Assembly: GCA_964481575.1 (NCBI GenBank) | Contig: CAYZTR010000016.1 | Span: 1 to 43,991 of the forward strand | Direction of reading: 5' to 3' | From: UQRS01 sp964481575 | GTDB lineage: Bacteria; Bacillota; Clostridia; Oscillospirales; Acutalibacteraceae | Length of the DNA stretch: 43,991 nt | Part shown: piece after piece, positions 24,784 through 31,372 of the stretch | How the letters are laid out: each line of letters starts with the position of its first letter | Numbering within the stretch: position 1 is the first letter of the stretch | Notes under the pieces: generated by a model | What the model was told of the DNA's origin: nothing | The model's database searches: none | Seen by the model: only the letters and a program-made list of their open reading frames with translations | Translations under genes and position numbers: made by a program

Positions 24784-25316
24784 TTTTCCACCTTCTCGAT
24801 ACACATGGCACAATAGTCATCCCCGACGGCAAGCTGCTTGGAAAAATGCATTTTAACGGCGGTATGGGGTGCAAAATGGCCATAGTCCCCATAAGACAAG
24901 ATGTTTTGGCAGAAATTAATAATCTCTTCCTGCGAACAACCCAACTCCTTTAACGCGGCCACATGGGGACAGTGATAAAAGCGCTTTTCGGCATAGGCGT
25001 CGTTCAGGGCGACAAATTCCTGCTGAAACACCAGACATCCGGATTTGGAGGACTGTTTTTTCAGCGCCTGCCCTGCATTTTCCACCTGACCCCACTTTTT
25101 TCCTTTCCATTGGCCGAAGGCCACGCTGGCCTGCTGCAAAATTTCATCTGCATCAATTTCGGGATGTAGCTGCCGGATGGTTTGATAGATAAAATACATG
25201 ATGGTGGTACGGTCCCGAATAGAACCCTCCACTGTTTTCCGGAATTCCTCCAACGTCGGCTGCTGTTCCAGCCCGATGGCTTCCAGATATTCTGCAATTG
25301 CCTTTTCCTGTTCCAT
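24780..25316 (-). CDS. L-2-amino-thiazoline-4-carboxylate hydrolase family protein
   Basis: The 178-residue protein matches the small helical ATC-hydrolase family (PF14196) by pattern. An N-terminal helical segment reads DADEILQQASVAFGQWKGKK. A core reads RFYHCPHVAALKELGCSQEE with a following CQNILSYGD, and the end reads LAVGDDYCAMCIEK. In Pseudomonas the named member opens the thiazoline ring of ATC on the way to cysteine; most Firmicutes members are untested. It is co-transcribed with a cystine-type ABC transporter and coupled to an M20 peptidase, which makes a sulfur-compound substrate plausible. The family call is fairly firm; the substrate is inference. Confidence 0.75.
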   Translation of the reverse strand: MEQEKAIAEYLEAIGLEQQPTLEEFRKTVEGSIRDRTTIMYFIYQTIRQLHPEIDADEILQQASVAFGQWKGKKWGQVENAGQALKKQSSKSGCLVFQQEFVALNDAYAEKRFYHCPHVAALKELGCSQEEIINFCQNILSYGDYGHFAPHTAVKMHFSKQLAVGDDYCAMCIEKVEK

Positions 25317-25336
25317 CTTTACTCGCCTTTCCGTCC

Positions 25337-26497
25337 TTATACAATTCGGCTGCCCTGTGCAATCACTGCAAACAGGTTTCCGTAAGCCTCGATATTTTCC
25401 AGAGGATTCCCTTCCAGCACAATGAGATCTGCCGACTTGCCAACGGTAATGCTGCCGGTTTTGTCCCAGATATGATTGGCCTTGGCCGAGTTTTCCGTCG
25501 CACTCTTGATAATATCCCGATTGGACACGCCGCAGGCGCTCATGGATTTCATTTCAAAAACAACATCGCCGTGGTGGACGAAGGGGGAGCCGGAATCCCG
25601 GCCATAGGTCAGCTTGACGCCTCTGTCGTAAGCCAGATGGAAATAGGTGTTTTTGTATTCCGCGATCCGCTGAGCTGCTTCATAGGTATATTTGGGCATG
25701 GTACTCTGGGGGCCATACTTTCCAATGAGGGCATAGGGAGAAAAGGTGGGAGTAAAAAACACATCTTTTTCCAGCATGCGTTCCACGGTTTCCTCATCCA
25801 GATAGGTAGCATGCTCAATACTGGTGGCACCGGCAGCCAACGCATTCAGGATTCCTTCCTTGCTATGGCAATGTACCACCACCGGCATATCATGCTTTTT
25901 GCCTTCCACAGCCGCCGCTGCCATTTCGTCGATATTCAGTTCGGTGACGTTGGGTTTTTCCCCTTCTTTTCCGAGTCCGCCGGTAGCCATGATTTTAATA
26001 AAATCAGCTCCGTCCCGGATCAACTCCCGGGCGACCCGGCGGGCCTCATTTTCTCCGCAGATCTCCGTCCCCATAAAATGGCCGTTGATGGTCTTAATGG
26101 CCTGCCCGCATGCCAGAATACGCGGCCCAATATAGCGTTTTGCCTGAACAGCCTTTTTCATCACAATGGTTTCCAGGCCTACGCCGCCGCAGTCACGCAC
26201 CGTAGTGACCCCCGCCCGGACAAGCGCCTCTGCCGATCTGATATCCGTCAGAATGGCGCTGGTTTCGGTTTCCTTGGTAATATCCGTAAGGGCGGTTGCG
26301 GTTCCGTTCAGACTCAGATGCACATGGGAGTCAATAATTCCGGGCAAAACATATTTGCCGGCTGCATCAATTACCTGGTCAAAATCGCCGGAAACCGTGC
26401 TTCCCAAACAGGCGATTGCCTCATCCTGCACGGTAATGTCCGTTTGTACAAAGCCCTCTCCATTCCAAACCTGTCCGTTTTGAATCAAAAGTTTCAT
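25337..26497 (-). CDS. Amidohydrolase-superfamily protein (imidazolonepropionase/prolidase-like)
   Basis: A 386-residue metal-dependent hydrolase of the amidohydrolase superfamily. It shows the HxH of strand 1 (GIIDSHVHLS), the lysine in FIKIMATGG, a His in MPVVVHCHS, a second in SIEHATYLDEE, and the catalytic Asp in LTYGRDSGSP. The layout resembles the Xaa-Pro dipeptidase/imidazolonepropionase-like branch that cleaves cyclic amides or peptide bonds. AGGGGG lies about 8 nt before the ATG. It follows the ABC ATPase gene by 20 bp and precedes the ATC-hydrolase-like gene by 20 bp, so it most likely acts on the imported compound. Confidence 0.88.
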   Translation of the reverse strand: MKLLIQNGQVWNGEGFVQTDITVQDEAIACLGSTVSGDFDQVIDAAGKYVLPGIIDSHVHLSLNGTATALTDITKETETSAILTDIRSAEALVRAGVTTVRDCGGVGLETIVMKKAVQAKRYIGPRILACGQAIKTINGHFMGTEICGENEARRVARELIRDGADFIKIMATGGLGKEGEKPNVTELNIDEMAAAAVEGKKHDMPVVVHCHSKEGILNALAAGATSIEHATYLDEETVERMLEKDVFFTPTFSPYALIGKYGPQSTMPKYTYEAAQRIAEYKNTYFHLAYDRGVKLTYGRDSGSPFVHHGDVVFEMKSMSACGVSNRDIIKSATENSAKANHIWDKTGSITVGKSADLIVLEGNPLENIEAYGNLFAVIAQGSRIV

Positions 26498-26516
26498 CTT
26501 GATTGCCCCCTAAAAA

Positions 26517-27263
26517 TTATTCCGCTTCCTTTTGCAGAATGCGCTTTAAAAATTGTTCCGTCCGACTTTGCGTAGGATGCCGGAAAATCTGATCCGGCGT
26601 CCCCTCCTCCACGATGACACCACCGTCCATAAAGATGGCGCGATCAGCCACTTCCGATGCAAAATTCATCTCATGGGTAACCACAATCATAGTAATGCCG
26701 TCGCGGGCAATATCCTTCATAATCTTCAGCGTCTCTCCTACCAGTTCAGGATCCAGAGCCGAAGTGGGTTCGTCAAACAAAATGATCTGGGGATTCATGA
26801 CAATCGCCCGGGCGATACCAACCCGCTGCTGCTGTCCACCGGAAAGCTGGCTGGGATAATGATCATACCGATCCTGCAAGCCCACGCGATCCAGCGCCTG
26901 CTTAGCCAAAGTCTCCGCCTGCTTCTTATCCATCTTTTTTACCGTCAGCAGCCCTTCCATTACATTGCCCAGGGCCGTTTTATTATTGAACAAATTATGG
27001 TTCTGGAACACAAAAGCAGTTTTCTTGCGCAAAGCCAAAATATCTTTCCGCTTGGCCGTTCTGCAATCCACCTGCACATCGTCCACTGTCACCTGCCCCC
27101 TGTCGGCGCGCTCCAAAAAATTGATGCAGCGCAACAGGGTGGTTTTGCCGGATCCGCTGGGGCCGAGAATTACCACAACCTCGCCCTTTCGGATTTCAAG
27201 GGAAACCCCCTTTAATACTTCGTTTTTGTGAAAGGATTTATGGATATCTTTCAGAATAATCAT
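26517..27263 (-). CDS. Polar amino-acid ABC transporter ATP-binding protein (cystine type)
   Basis: The 248-residue ATPase drives import through the two permeases encoded upstream. It has Walker A GPSGSGKTT (Lys40), a Q-loop, the signature LSGGQQQRVGIARAI, Walker B IILFDEPTSALDPE and the switch His in VVTHEM. The short length and absence of extra domains fit the GlnQ/TcyC group. GGAGG lies 7 nt before the ATG. Cystine specificity is suggested by the PatB-type lyase and ATC-hydrolase-like neighbours; sequence alone supports only a polar amino acid. Confidence 0.95.
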   Translation of the reverse strand: MIILKDIHKSFHKNEVLKGVSLEIRKGEVVVILGPSGSGKTTLLRCINFLERADRGQVTVDDVQVDCRTAKRKDILALRKKTAFVFQNHNLFNNKTALGNVMEGLLTVKKMDKKQAETLAKQALDRVGLQDRYDHYPSQLSGGQQQRVGIARAIVMNPQIILFDEPTSALDPELVGETLKIMKDIARDGITMIVVTHEMNFASEVADRAIFMDGGVIVEEGTPDQIFRHPTQSRTEQFLKRILQKEAE

Positions 27264-27294
27264 TGTAAAACCTCCGTTTCATGCCTGGCCGCCG

Positions 27295-27987
27295 TTAATA
27301 TTTGCGGATGCGTTTCTCTGCAATGCGGAATAAGTAATCGGTCAAAATGCACAGCACGAGATACACAACAAAAATAGCAAAATAGGCTTCAAAATAATGA
27401 AACCCGTCTGCTGCGACCAAGCGTGCCTTGGCGGTAATATCCAATACGCCGAAATAGTAGACCAAGGAAGTATTCTTCAATAAGATCAGGGTTGTATTGC
27501 CGATATTGGGCAAAGCAGTCGTAACTATTTGCGGGATCAAAATCCGGCGATAGGCTTGTACGGTAGTCATACCGATGGCATGGGCCGCTTCCAGCTGCCC
27601 CTTATTCAATGCAGCCAGTGCCGAGCGAAACACCTCAGACAATACTGCCATCGTACTGATGATAAACACCACAAAGGCATAAACCATGGGTGACATCTCA
27701 TACACATTAAAGTTAATGCCATGTGCGGTGAAGGTAGCCGTCAAAACACGGGGCAACACATAATACACAATGAAAATCTGGATAATAACGGGAACACCCC
27801 GGATAAAGGAAACCAGCAAGGCAATCAATTGCCGGAATACAGGGACCTTGTAATGACGCACCAAAGCCAATAAAAAACCCAGGGGAATAGAGACGATCAG
27901 TGTAATCACCGAAATTTCCAGGGTAACCCCAATACCGGAAATGGCCGCAGCAAAGGATTCCAGAACAGCAGAAACATTAAACTGCAC
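27295..27987 (-). CDS. Amino-acid ABC transporter permease
   Basis: A 230-residue membrane permease of the HisM/TcyB type. The helices start at GIGVTLEISVITLIVSIPLG. The ATPase-coupling loop reads EAAHAIGMTTVQAYRRILIPQ, the standard EAA motif. The start is a GTG at 27987, with AAGGGGGGGAA upstream, overlapping the end of the preceding permease gene by 11 bp. That overlap indicates translational coupling and a heterodimeric channel. Confidence 0.93.
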   Translation of the reverse strand: MQFNVSAVLESFAAAISGIGVTLEISVITLIVSIPLGFLLALVRHYKVPVFRQLIALLVSFIRGVPVIIQIFIVYYVLPRVLTATFTAHGINFNVYEMSPMVYAFVVFIISTMAVLSEVFRSALAALNKGQLEAAHAIGMTTVQAYRRILIPQIVTTALPNIGNTTLILLKNTSLVYYFGVLDITAKARLVAADGFHYFEAYFAIFVVYLVLCILTDYLFRIAEKRIRKY

Positions 27988-28705
27988 GGATCTTCCCCCC
28001 CTTTGCCGCGGGACGGACACGTGCCCGATACCGTCCGCATATCTTTTCACACAGGCCCATAAGCTGTTCCAGCAGGAAGCACAAGCCCCAATACAGGAGC
28101 CCAGCTGCCAGATACACCTCCAGGCTCTTCATACCATAGGAATTGGAGTTGACAATCTGGGCCTGCCCCATAAGATCTACCATGCCAATAATGAAGGCAA
28201 GAGAGATTTCTTTCAGGGTTGCGATCAGGGTGTTTCCGAAATTGGGCAGCGCCACCACCAGCGCCTGGGTAAAAATAATGCGAAAAAACACCTGAGCCTC
28301 TGTCATGCCGATACTGATTCCGGCCTCACGTTGCCCAGCATCCACTGCCAGCAACGCAGAACGAAACACTTCTGATAAATAGGCGCTGGAATACAGGGTA
28401 AAAATGAAAATAACGGTGGCTTCCTTCTCCAGCAAATTGGAATTCAGTCCCAGGGCCTTGAACAGCAAAGGCAAACCGTAGTAAATCAGGAAAATCAAAA
28501 CCACGGTAGGTGTGCTGCGGATAGCAGTGGTATAGCCGTAAGCAATCCCCCTGGCGATCCGGCTCTTTGACATTTTCACAAAAGCCAACACCAAGCCGAA
28601 CACAATTCCAAAAAGAATGGAAATCAGTGTCAGCCTCAGTGTAATCCACAAGTAGGGCAGCAGTTTATATACAGTTTGAAAAATATAAGCAATGTCGAGA
28701 CCCAA
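27977..28705 (-). CDS. Amino-acid ABC transporter permease
   Basis: The 242-residue partner permease has YLWITLRLTLISILFGIVFG at its N-terminus and the coupling motif REAGISIGMTEAQVFFRIIFTQ. Most of the protein is membrane helix, with a basic C-terminal tail. It lies 100 bp downstream of the binding-protein gene, with a hairpin in the gap, and overlaps the second permease gene. Confidence 0.93.
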   Translation of the reverse strand: MGLDIAYIFQTVYKLLPYLWITLRLTLISILFGIVFGLVLAFVKMSKSRIARGIAYGYTTAIRSTPTVVLIFLIYYGLPLLFKALGLNSNLLEKEATVIFIFTLYSSAYLSEVFRSALLAVDAGQREAGISIGMTEAQVFFRIIFTQALVVALPNFGNTLIATLKEISLAFIIGMVDLMGQAQIVNSNSYGMKSLEVYLAAGLLYWGLCFLLEQLMGLCEKICGRYRARVRPAAKGGKIRAV

Positions 28706-28738
28706 GATCGCACCTCTCTATTCCGGTGAAAATATCAA

Positions 28739-28776
28739 CCCAACAGATAGCCGGCCAGAGCCGGTTATCTGTTGGG
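28739..28776 (-). terminator. Hairpin between binding-protein and permease genes
   Basis: CCCAACAGATA pairs with TATCTGTTGGG and, past one G/T position, CCGGC pairs with GCCGG, giving a very stable stem. The T run on the minus strand is poor (GATATTTTC). This suits a partial terminator or 3' stabiliser that keeps binding-protein mRNA in excess over the permease mRNA. Confidence 0.6.
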
Positions 28777-28805
28777 TACGTTTGTTTTGCGTTTGTTTAT
28801 TGATT

Positions 28806-29642
28806 TCAGTTGTTCACATACTCATGGATGTTTACGCCAAAGAAATCCACAGCAAGCTGTCCTAAAGTACCGTCCTCTTTTAGCTCCTTCAGGATAGCAG
28901 AGTAACGATCGGCCAATTCCTGCTCATTGGTATTGAACAGATTGTAGGTAGGCAGAGCGGTGAAGGGCTCCTGAACAACCAGCTGATCGCTGAGGCCACC
29001 TTCCACACGGATCTGATCGTACACAGTGGACGGCCCCACAACGGCGTCATAGCGGCCCTCAGCCACCCACTTCAGGGCTTCTGCGGGAATCAGTTCTGCA
29101 GCGCTCTCCAGATTCAACTGCTTGTCCGGGTTGTTTTCATTCCACTGCTTCAGGATGGTGTAGTTTGCATTGCTGGCCGGAATGGGAACCAGGCTGAAAT
29201 TCTGCTCGTACACATCATTCAGATTCTTCACCGTATCCTGATATTCTGTTCTGACGATGACGGATACCAGGGATGCGCCGGTGTTCTCTTCGGGATAAAT
29301 GAACTTGGCAGCCCGCTCATCGGTATAGTAGAAATTGCTGGCGCCAATCTGATATTCGCCGGATTCCAGACCCAGCTGAATAGCATCCTGATCCACCGCT
29401 TCATATTCAAAAGTGACATCTTCCAGGCGTTCGTCCACCAACTTCAGAACTTCGATCTCGTAACCCTGAGGATCACCGTTCTCATCCGAATAGATAATGG
29501 GCTGACCGTTGGGATAGTATCCAACCGTAATAACCCGAACCTCCGTGTTGTCGCCGGAGGTGTCGTCAGCAGTATTGCCGCAGCCAGAGAAAGCAGCCAC
29601 AAATAAAGCAAGTGCAAGAATAATTGCTAAAACACGTTTCAT
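28806..29642 (-). CDS. Amino-acid ABC transporter substrate-binding lipoprotein
   Basis: The 278-residue protein has a lipoprotein signal (KRVLAIILALALFVAAFSGC, with the Cys as the anchored residue) and a family 3 solute-binding fold. VITVGYYPNGQPIIYSDENG and GYEIEVLKLVDERL match the ligand-binding start of the cystine/polar amino-acid group. I use the ATG at 29642; ATGs at 29651 and 29672 are in frame but less well placed for GGAG or lipoprotein processing. It is the first gene of the operon, behind a strong promoter and a leader of about 150 nt. The ligand is not proven. Confidence 0.92.
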   Translation of the reverse strand: MKRVLAIILALALFVAAFSGCGNTADDTSGDNTEVRVITVGYYPNGQPIIYSDENGDPQGYEIEVLKLVDERLEDVTFEYEAVDQDAIQLGLESGEYQIGASNFYYTDERAAKFIYPEENTGASLVSVIVRTEYQDTVKNLNDVYEQNFSLVPIPASNANYTILKQWNENNPDKQLNLESAAELIPAEALKWVAEGRYDAVVGPSTVYDQIRVEGGLSDQLVVQEPFTALPTYNLFNTNEQELADRYSAILKELKEDGTLGQLAVDFFGVNIHEYVNN

Positions 29643-29720
29643 GATAATCATTTCTCCATTCTTTTTATACATTATATTTTGAACTTAATCTCAGATACAG
29701 CAAAGTAAACATAGCCGTTT

Positions 29721-29741
29721 TCACATTCGTATCAAGCCCAC
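29721..29741 (-). CDS. Possible six-codon leader peptide
   Basis: In the leader of the binding-protein gene, AGGAGG (29754-29749) stands 7 nt before a GTG that opens the short frame MGLIRM followed by TGA. The ribosome binding site is better than that of the main gene. It may be a regulatory upstream frame or a chance pairing; there is no run of regulatory codons such as Cys. Confidence 0.3.
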   Translation of the reverse strand: MGLIRM

Positions 29742-29767
29742 AAGCAATCCTCCTAATAAAGCATATA

Positions 29768-29785
29768 TTTCCTATAGGCTTTATA
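29768..29785. promoter_or_regulatory. Candidate operator, copy 1 (CCTATAGG motif)
   Basis: TTTCCTATAGGCTTTATA contains the perfect palindrome CCTATAGG. It covers about +11 to +28 of the predicted transcript of the ABC-transporter operon, a position suited to repression. It matches the site at the patB-like promoter at 17 of 18 positions. Confidence 0.6.
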
Positions 29786-29802
29786 TATTTTTCTTATTGC
29801 TT

Positions 29803-29830
29803 ATTATAACGGCTTTTTTTGATTTGTCAA
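29803..29830 (-). promoter_or_regulatory. Sigma-A promoter of the amino-acid uptake operon
   Basis: TTGACA (29830-29825), a 16-nt spacer and TATAAT (29808-29803) give both consensus boxes on the minus strand. The start is predicted near 29796. Confidence 0.8.
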
Positions 29831-29885
29831 GAGAAAATTTAACAATTCGACAAATTTTTCAGGATATAATCCGGGGTTCCAGTGT

Positions 29886-31073
29886 TTAATCGTGCAGGTT
29901 GTTTGCAACGGCATTTTTCAACCTGTCTAAAGCCTGCTGCAAAGTACTGCGAGTACAGGCCAATACCATCCGCTGAAATTGTGCAGACTGCTGCCCGAAA
30001 ATATGGCCGGCATCCAGCCAGAGTTTAGCCTGCTGCACCACCAGGTTGTTCAATTCCTTTTTACTGAGTCCCAAACCACTGCAATCCAGCCAGGCAAAAT
30101 AAGTGCCTTCCGGCTCCACCAACCGAATCTGTGGCAGGTATTCCCGCAAATATTCCCGCAAAAAGTCCAAATTCTCCCGCATATATGCCTTACAGGCCTC
30201 CAACCAGTCCGCGCCGCCCCGATAGGCCGCCTGGCAGGCTACCAGACCCATGACGTTCAGTTGAGAATAGCCACAGCTGTCGATCTGCTTCACAATTTTC
30301 GCCCGGATCGTCGCATCTGGAATAAAAATATTGGAAATCTGCAAACCGGCAAGATTAAAGGTCTTGCTGGGCGCAGTACAAATCACGGTCTGCCCGGCCA
30401 ACTGAGGATTTGCTGCTAAAAATACCGTATGGGGATGCTCCGGAAAGGCAAAATCACAGTGAATCTCATCCGAAACCACATAAACATGATGTTTTTCACA
30501 AATAGCGCCTAACTGCCGCAATTCTTCCTTGGACCACACCCGACAAACCGGATTATGCGGACTGCAAAGCAAAAACAGTTTGACCTCGTTTTCCACAATC
30601 TTTTTTTCAAAATCTGCAAAATCAATGGTATAATTCCCATCTTGATAGATCAACGGATTTTCAACTAAGCGACGGTCATTATCCCGGATCACCTCATAGA
30701 AGGGATAGTAAACCGGCGTTTGGATCAGAACAGCATCCCCCGGCACCGTTAAAGCCCGGACAGCCATGGCCAGCGCAAACACCACCCCCGGCGTTTTTAC
30801 CAACCATTCCAACTCCGGGTGCCAATGGAACCGATTAGAAAACCAATCAATAACAGCTTCTCCATAATCTGCCTTCACATCACTGTAACCGAAAATACCG
30901 TGTTCAACTCGGCTTTGCAAAGCATCCAATACACATTGCGGGACGCGGAAATCCATATCCGCCACCCAAAGCGGTAGCACATCCGCAGGGCGGCCCCGCT
31001 CCACGCTGAAGTCATATTTCAGACTGCCAGTGTTGTGGCGGTCAATTTCCTCATGAAAGTCATAAGTGGCCAT
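29886..31073 (-). CDS. PatB/MalY-type cystathionine beta-lyase (PLP C-S lyase)
   Basis: This 395-residue PLP enzyme of aminotransferase class I/II is of the MalY/PatB type. These cleave C-S bonds of cystathionine, cystine or cysteine conjugates to pyruvate, ammonia and a thiol. The hallmark PLWVADMDF is at residues 35-43, the PLP lysine is K237 in APSKTFN, and SDEIHCDF and SPHNPVCRVW are typical. The last normally reads SPHNPVGRVW; here Gly is replaced by Cys. I use the ATG at 31073, with GGAGG 8 nt upstream; an extension to 31184 lacks a good site. It has its own promoter and shares a candidate operator with the cystine-type transporter operon downstream. Confidence 0.92.
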   Translation of the reverse strand: MATYDFHEEIDRHNTGSLKYDFSVERGRPADVLPLWVADMDFRVPQCVLDALQSRVEHGIFGYSDVKADYGEAVIDWFSNRFHWHPELEWLVKTPGVVFALAMAVRALTVPGDAVLIQTPVYYPFYEVIRDNDRRLVENPLIYQDGNYTIDFADFEKKIVENEVKLFLLCSPHNPVCRVWSKEELRQLGAICEKHHVYVVSDEIHCDFAFPEHPHTVFLAANPQLAGQTVICTAPSKTFNLAGLQISNIFIPDATIRAKIVKQIDSCGYSQLNVMGLVACQAAYRGGADWLEACKAYMRENLDFLREYLREYLPQIRLVEPEGTYFAWLDCSGLGLSKKELNNLVVQQAKLWLDAGHIFGQQSAQFQRMVLACTRSTLQQALDRLKNAVANNLHD

Positions 31074-31197
31074 TGTTTCATCCTCCATTGTCTGCCGCAG
31101 GACAGCCATTCCTTCCGCGCAACCTTCCGTTTCTTCTGAAATGCGCAGCAGTTTGTAATCCTTTTGATGACAGGCATGCAACATTAAAACTTACATT

Positions 31198-31226
31198 ATT
31201 ATATAAATTCTCCCAGCAGTTGTCAA
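31198..31226 (-). promoter_or_regulatory. Consensus sigma-A promoter of the patB-like gene
   Basis: TTGACA (31226-31221), 17 nt and TATAAT (31203-31198) on the minus strand match perfectly, with a start near 31191. The resulting leader is about 118 nt. The candidate operator copy lies directly upstream. Confidence 0.85.
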
Positions 31227-31231
31227 TATCT

Positions 31232-31249
31232 TTTCCTATAGGTTTTATA
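31232..31249. promoter_or_regulatory. Candidate operator, copy 2 (CCTATAGG motif)
   Basis: TTTCCTATAGGTTTTATA, including the palindrome CCTATAGG, ends 6 bp upstream of the -35 box of the patB-like promoter. It differs at one base from the copy in the ABC operon leader. A regulator bound here would touch RNA polymerase. Confidence 0.6.
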
Positions 31250-31326
31250 AGATATAGGATAAACCGCAGGATTGCAGTAAAAGTCCATACACTCCACATA
31301 TTACAGACAGGAGCAGATTGTAGTCA

Positions 31327-31361
31327 AAACAAGCCGCCCGACACCATCGGACGGCTTGTTT
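31327..31361 (-). terminator. Terminator of the PASTA-protein gene
   Basis: AAACAAGCCG pairs perfectly with CGGCTTGTTT, with CCGA/TCGG inside. It begins 12 bp after the stop codon. The minus-strand tail has only TTTT, so strength is uncertain. Confidence 0.65.
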
Positions 31362-31372
31362 CTGCCAGAAAT

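Noticed and set aside
23131..24816. 561-codon open frame on the plus strand
   Set aside because: Antisense shadow of the M20 peptidase gene, with no recognisable domain or ribosome binding site.
29643..29802. SAM riboswitch or T-box upstream of the amino-acid transporter
   Set aside because: No conserved T-box sequence, specifier stem or SAM-riboswitch core was recognisable in the leader, and no terminator/antiterminator pair is present.
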